Position numbers and translations under genes: made by a program. The notes below the pieces were generated by a model. That model did no database searches. It had not been told where the DNA came from and worked only from the letters and a program-made list of their open reading frames with translations. Below are positions 13,072-16,209 of a DNA stretch of 16,209 nucleotides, piece after piece. The stretch's first letter is position 1. The number at the start of each line of letters is the position of its first letter. Source of the stretch: JAXGTD01 sp040775095 (lineage in GTDB: Bacteria; Pseudomonadota; Gammaproteobacteria; Chromatiales; Chromatiaceae); contig JAXGTD010000099.1 in assembly GCA_040775095.1 (NCBI GenBank), positions 1-16,209 of the forward strand, in the 5' to 3' direction.

Positions 13072-14367
13072 TCAAACGAACGACTCCTGCTGCACCCGTT
13101 GCGCCGGGATGCCGAGCCGGTCGGCGGCGGCGCGCACGGCCTCGATCAGCGCGGGCGGGCCGCAGACATAGAACACCGCATCGCCGGGGGCGCGCCGTAG
13201 CACCTCGGCAACATCGAGGCGACGGTAGCCCGGCACGCGGCTGAAATAGGTGAAATAGCCGCTCGGCAATTCGGCGGCGAGCTGGTCTCGGTAGGCCATC
13301 TCAGCGGGGGTCCGCCCCGTGTAATGCAGCTCGAACGGCACCTTGCGCCGCTTCAGTGCCTGTGCCATGGCCTTGATCGGCGTAATCCCGATGCCGCCGG
13401 CAGTCAGCACCGCGGGGCGCGCATCGGGGTGCAACGGAAAGTGGTTGATCGGCGGCGCGACGCGCAGCCGGGTGCCGATCTGCCAGGCCGCGTGGATGGC
13501 CCGCGAGCCGCCGCGCCCGTCGTCCTCGCGCAGCACGGCGATCTCGTAGCGATCCGGGCGTGCGGGGTCCGTCGCGAGAGAATACTGCCGCGTGACCATG
13601 GATCCGTCGGCGAGACGCACCGGGACCTCGAGGTGCGCACCGGCCTCCCCAGGCGGCAGCTCGCCCCAGTCGTCGGCACGTAGCTCGTAGGCGCGGATAC
13701 GCGGGGTCAACTGGCGGACGCCGGTGACCGTGAGGGCGAGCTCCCCCGTGCCGATCGGTCCCTCGGGTCCGGTGTCTGACGGCGAAGCCTGTACGGCCAG
13801 CGCCGCGGTCGCCTCCCTGATCCGTTGCGCGACCTCGTCTTCCGTATAGCGGGGGGTGATGTACTTGGGGCAGTTCCAGTCGAAGCCCTCGATGCGGATG
13901 AGGATGCCGCGCTCGACGCGCGCCCGGTAGTGGGGATTGTCGAGACGCGCCAGCAGCTCGGGGGCCCTGTCCCCGTCGATCACCCGCGCCCGGCCGAGGA
14001 TCTTGAGCCGCGCCTGGTGCGGATAGTCCATCAGGAACAGGCAGACGCGGTCGTCCCCGGCCAGGTTGCCCGCCGAGATGTATTGACGGTTGCCGGTGAA
14101 ATCGGCGTAACCGAGGGTGCGCGCGTCCAGCACCTTGAGGAAGCCGGCCGGGCCGCCGCGATGCTGGACATAGGGCCAGCCGGTCTCGCCCACCGTGCCC
14201 TGATAGAAGCTGTCGCGCGCCTCGATGAAGGCGATCTCTGGTGGGCCGAGCACGGGCTCCGCCACCGGCTCATGCTCTTGGCGGCCATGGGCCGCGCGGC
14301 TTCCCATGCGCGTCTGCAGGGCCTTGACGTTCGGGGTGAAGGCAATAGTGGCAAAGCCGTTGGCCAT
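13072..14367 (-). CDS. Fused PNPOx-like/ferredoxin-reductase-like flavoprotein
   Basis: The 431-residue product joins two modules. Residues about 40-185 form a pyridoxamine-phosphate-oxidase-like split barrel (EIAFIEARDSFYQGTVGETG, then FLKVLDARTLGYADFTGNRQ), a flavin-binding fold. Residues about 207-431 form a ferredoxin-NADP-reductase-like unit with the FAD motif RQYSLATDP (260-268), the NAD(P) loop GGIGITPIKA (324-333) and YVCGPPALIEAV (400-411). It ends at QQESFV, where vanillate-demethylase-type relatives continue into a [2Fe-2S] domain, so that domain is absent. GAGGAG lies before the ATG at 14365-14367; a 15-residue longer start is unlikely. It follows the CMD gene by 55 bp in an apparent operon divergent from lysR. 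Likely an NAD(P)H-dependent reductase; substrate unknown. Confidence 0.88.
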   Translation of the reverse strand: MANGFATIAFTPNVKALQTRMGSRAAHGRQEHEPVAEPVLGPPEIAFIEARDSFYQGTVGETGWPYVQHRGGPAGFLKVLDARTLGYADFTGNRQYISAGNLAGDDRVCLFLMDYPHQARLKILGRARVIDGDRAPELLARLDNPHYRARVERGILIRIEGFDWNCPKYITPRYTEDEVAQRIREATAALAVQASPSDTGPEGPIGTGELALTVTGVRQLTPRIRAYELRADDWGELPPGEAGAHLEVPVRLADGSMVTRQYSLATDPARPDRYEIAVLREDDGRGGSRAIHAAWQIGTRLRVAPPINHFPLHPDARPAVLTAGGIGITPIKAMAQALKRRKVPFELHYTGRTPAEMAYRDQLAAELPSGYFTYFSRVPGYRRLDVAEVLRRAPGDAVFYVCGPPALIEAVRAAADRLGIPAQRVQQESFV

Positions 14368-14422
14368 GGGTGTCTCCTCTTCGTTGGGGAAGGAGTTTCC
14401 CCCTTCCCCCATCGCAGCGATT

Positions 14423-14968
14423 TCAGGCGGCCCGCTTCAGCTCGACCCGCGGGAAGTCGATATCGACGCGGCTCGCCCGGCCGAGGATGTTCGTCAGGAT
14501 GTTCATGCCGACGTGGGTGATGATCTCGACGATCTCCGCGTCGCCGTAGCCGGCGCCGCGCACCTCGGCCAGCTCGGCGCTGGTGACGTCGCCGGTGTGC
14601 TCCACCAGGCCCCGGGCGAACTTGACCGCGGCGGCGGCCCCGGCGTCCCGGCTGGTGCCGGCACGGTTGGCCTCGATCTCGGCGCCGTTGAGTCCGGCCT
14701 TGCGACCGATCGCGGTGTGCGCCGACAGGCAGTACTGGCAGGCGTTCTGCTCGGCCAGGGCGACGGCGATGCGCTCGCGGGTCTGCGGGTCGAGGCTACC
14801 GCCGACGGCGATGCCGTGCAGGCCAAGGAATGCCTTGAGGGCTTCCGGCGAGTTGGCGAAGACCTTGAGGAAGTTCGGGACCATGCCGAGCTGGGACTGG
14901 ATCGCGTCGAGCAGCGCCCTTTGTTCGGCGTTGGCGGTCTCGTGGGTGACGACATTGATGCGGGCCAT
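14423..14968 (-). CDS. CMD/AhpD-family thiol protein
   Basis: The 181-residue product is a carboxymuconolactone-decarboxylase-fold protein. Glu73, Cys77, Cys80 and His84 lie in LAEQNACQYCLSAHT, the AhpD-like catalytic arrangement for thiol-based peroxide reduction. QLGMVPNFLKVFANSP (26-41) parallels the block in the other CMD protein of the window, but the two are clearly diverged paralogues. GGAG sits seven bases before the ATG at 14966-14968. It is the first gene of a two-gene unit with the fused flavoprotein and is divergent from lysR across 128 bp. The adjacent reductase is a natural candidate electron donor for its disulfide; this is inferred from position. Confidence 0.9.
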   Translation of the reverse strand: MARINVVTHETANAEQRALLDAIQSQLGMVPNFLKVFANSPEALKAFLGLHGIAVGGSLDPQTRERIAVALAEQNACQYCLSAHTAIGRKAGLNGAEIEANRAGTSRDAGAAAAVKFARGLVEHTGDVTSAELAEVRGAGYGDAEIVEIITHVGMNILTNILGRASRVDIDFPRVELKRAA

Positions 14969-15075
14969 GATGGTTCTCCGTTGCGTGATTTCAGGGTTGG
15001 TGTGCGGCCGTGTTGCCGACGGTCATAACTCTGGCAGAGGTGATCGCAAACAAGAATATCCGTAGAATGCAATTT

Positions 15076-15098
15076 ATTATTCAAAATTTCGGAATAAT
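15076..15098 (+). promoter_or_regulatory. Inverted repeat overlapping the lysR start codon
   Basis: ATTATTC (15076-15082) and GAATAAT (15092-15098) are perfect inverted arms with a 9-bp A/T-rich centre. The second arm includes the first two bases of the lysR ATG. It lies in the 128-bp divergent space shared with the CMD gene and in a local A/T-rich patch. LysR-type proteins usually bind such dyads, activating the divergent gene and repressing their own. Confidence 0.6.
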
Positions 15099-15999
15099 GA
15101 TGGACCGCTGCCACCTGATGAGCGTCTTTGTCGCCGTTGCCGAGGCCGAGAGCTTTGCGGGCGGGGCGCGGCGCCTGAGGATGTCGCCGCCCGCGGTGAC
15201 CCGTGCCGTGGTGGCGCTGGAGGAGCGGCTGGGGGTGCGCCTGCTCACCCGCACCACGCGCGTGGTGCGCGTGACCGAGGCCGGTGCGCGCTACCTCGAG
15301 GATGCGCGCCGCCTCCTGATCGAGATGGAGGAGGCCGATGCCGCGGCGGCGGGTGTCAACGCCACGCCCCGCGGGCCGCTGGCGGTCACGGCGCCGGTAC
15401 TCTTCGGCAAGCTCTATGTGATGCCGATCATCACCGAGTATCAGGCGGCCTATGCGCAGACGACGGTGTCGGCGCTGTTCGTCGATCGGGTCGTGAGCCT
15501 CATCGATGAGGGCATGGACGTGGGCGTGCGCATCGGTCCGCTGCCCGATTCGTCACTGCGCGCCATTCGCGTCGGGCGCGTGCGTCGGGTCGTGGTCGGC
15601 GCGCCGGCCTATCTCGAAGCGCATGGGATTCCGCGGACACCCGAGGACTTGGCTGGGCATTGCCTGGTCGCGGCGAGCGGGATCTCACCGACCAACGACT
15701 GGGTCTTGGAGTCGAGCGGTGAGAAACGGACGGTGCGGGTGGCCCCGCGCGTCGTCGTGAACACCAACGACGGGGCCTTGGCGGCCGCATGCCGAGGCTA
15801 CGGATTGACCCGGTTGCTGTCCTACCAGGTCGCGCCGCAGCTCGTTTCGGGGGAGCTCAGGACCGTTCTCGGGGACTTCGAAGGGCCAGACCTACCGGTG
15901 CACGTCATCCACCGCGAGGGGCGGCATGGATCGGCGAAGGTGCGCGGCTTCGTCGCGCTCGCGGTCGAGCGACTGCGCGCGGACGATGCCTTGTGCTAG
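15097..15999 (+). CDS. LysR-family transcriptional regulator
   Basis: The 300-residue product has the LysR winged helix-turn-helix at the N-terminus (MMDRCHLMSVFVAVAEAESF, then GGARRLRMSPPAVTRAVVAL, then EERLGVRLLTRTTR), followed by a linker helix and a substrate-binding domain from about residue 90 (GPLAVTAPVLFGKLYVMPII onward). The start is ATG at 15097 or the adjacent ATG at 15100; homology begins there, although the frame stays open to 15010. It is divergent from the CMD/flavoprotein pair, the classical arrangement for a LysR regulator and its target. Its effector is unknown. Its TAG stop (15997-15999) overlaps the stop of the convergent gene at the window edge within one CTAG. Confidence 0.92.
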   Translation: MMDRCHLMSVFVAVAEAESFAGGARRLRMSPPAVTRAVVALEERLGVRLLTRTTRVVRVTEAGARYLEDARRLLIEMEEADAAAAGVNATPRGPLAVTAPVLFGKLYVMPIITEYQAAYAQTTVSALFVDRVVSLIDEGMDVGVRIGPLPDSSLRAIRVGRVRRVVVGAPAYLEAHGIPRTPEDLAGHCLVAASGISPTNDWVLESSGEKRTVRVAPRVVVNTNDGALAAACRGYGLTRLLSYQVAPQLVSGELRTVLGDFEGPDLPVHVIHREGRHGSAKVRGFVALAVERLRADDALC

Positions 16000-16209
16000 G
16001 GTAGCCGCCCAACCGTGATCGCCGCCCACGGCGGGTGGGCGGCCCCCAGCCCTTGGCCGGTCTCGCCGCGCCCGTTCTCGTGTTGCGGGCACGCGCGGAC
16101 CACGTGACCGTCGAAGCCTCCGCCGCCGCGCTCTGAGAGCCGCGCGGCGAAGCGCGGGGCGGCCTTGCGCAGGCGCCGGTCCAGCACCTGGCAGGCGAAC
16201 AGCGGCACC
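15996..16209 (-). CDS. 3' end of an unidentified gene (partial)
   Basis: About 70 codons are open from the window edge to TAG at 15996-15998, with strong G/C preference in third codon positions, which supports real coding. The last residues read QGLGAAHPPWAAITVGRLP, preceded by VVRACPQHENGRGETG; I do not recognise the family. A GTG at 16206-16208 could be a start, but the frame more likely continues beyond the window. The gene converges on lysR, and the two stop codons overlap by three bases. Confidence 0.5.
   Translation of the reverse strand, partial: VPLFACQVLDRRLRKAAPRFAARLSERGGGGFDGHVVRACPQHENGRGETGQGLGAAHPPWAAITVGRLP

Noticed and set aside
12623..13171. 182-residue plus-strand frame in the bufA upstream region
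   Set aside because: Composition is rich in Arg, Pro and Ser without periodicity, there is no ribosome binding site, and it overlaps the end of the flavoprotein gene.
13825..15028. Two plus-strand frames (13825-14520 and 14225-15028) opposite the flavoprotein and CMD genes
   Set aside because: Both are antisense to genes with intact motifs and show no domain of their own.
1..16209. CRISPR array, tRNA or rRNA genes
   Set aside because: No regularly spaced direct repeats and no cloverleaf or rRNA-like stretch were seen; the only long direct repeat is the pair of MITE copies 5.2 kb apart.

Overview
The window is GC-rich (strong G/C preference at third codon positions in every convincing gene) and its gene content points to a gammaproteobacterium, plausibly a purple sulfur bacterium of the Chromatiaceae or a close relative. 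That placement is inferred from gene families and base composition only; no rRNA or taxonomic marker is present. About 17 genes or gene remnants can be supported, arranged as small independent transcription units separated by degraded and mobile-element-derived DNA.

Layout. 1-4517: the tail of an unidentified gene, a minus-strand MtfA-type zinc peptidase, a divergent acetolactate-synthase-like ThDP enzyme with an unusual four-cysteine segment, a hemerythrin-like helical protein and a pterin-4a-carbinolamine dehydratase. 4518-6480 is accessory debris: a broken probable transposase with a long hairpin at its start codon, a 161-bp MITE-like element, a small unknown ORF and a TauE/SafE permease remnant carrying a stop and two frameshifts. 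At 6365-7546 there is the C-terminal part of a serine hydrolase that lacks its catalytic N-terminal half.

7671-9274 holds a minus-strand set of three genes (TetR/NemR-like regulator, a 75-aa HMA-fold-like protein without CxxC, and an AhpD/CMD-family protein with CxxC). A shared 13-bp operator-like word occurs upstream of each of the three genes. At two of them it sits between recognisable -35 and -10 hexamers, which suggests one regulon, probably responding to electrophiles or oxidants.

9543-12725 looks like a copper (or other metal) stress module. An ECF sigma factor and a small HxxxCxxC anti-sigma protein are on the plus strand. Facing them is a bufferin-type RiPP operon on the minus strand: a secreted Cys-rich precursor (bufA), an MNIO/DUF692 oxidase (bufB) and a DUF2063 partner (bufC). 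A second copy of the 161-bp MITE lies between the sigma/anti-sigma genes and bufC, and its end forms the bufC stop codon. I consider this module, with its six-cysteine, internally duplicated precursor, the most interesting system here.

13072-15999 is a divergent LysR-controlled pair: a second CMD/AhpD-like protein followed by a fused PNPOx-like/ferredoxin-reductase-like flavoprotein, with an inverted repeat lying across the LysR start codon. The window closes on the 3' end of an unidentified minus-strand gene.

All calls rest on reading motifs by eye. No database search, folding calculation or signal-peptide program was run.
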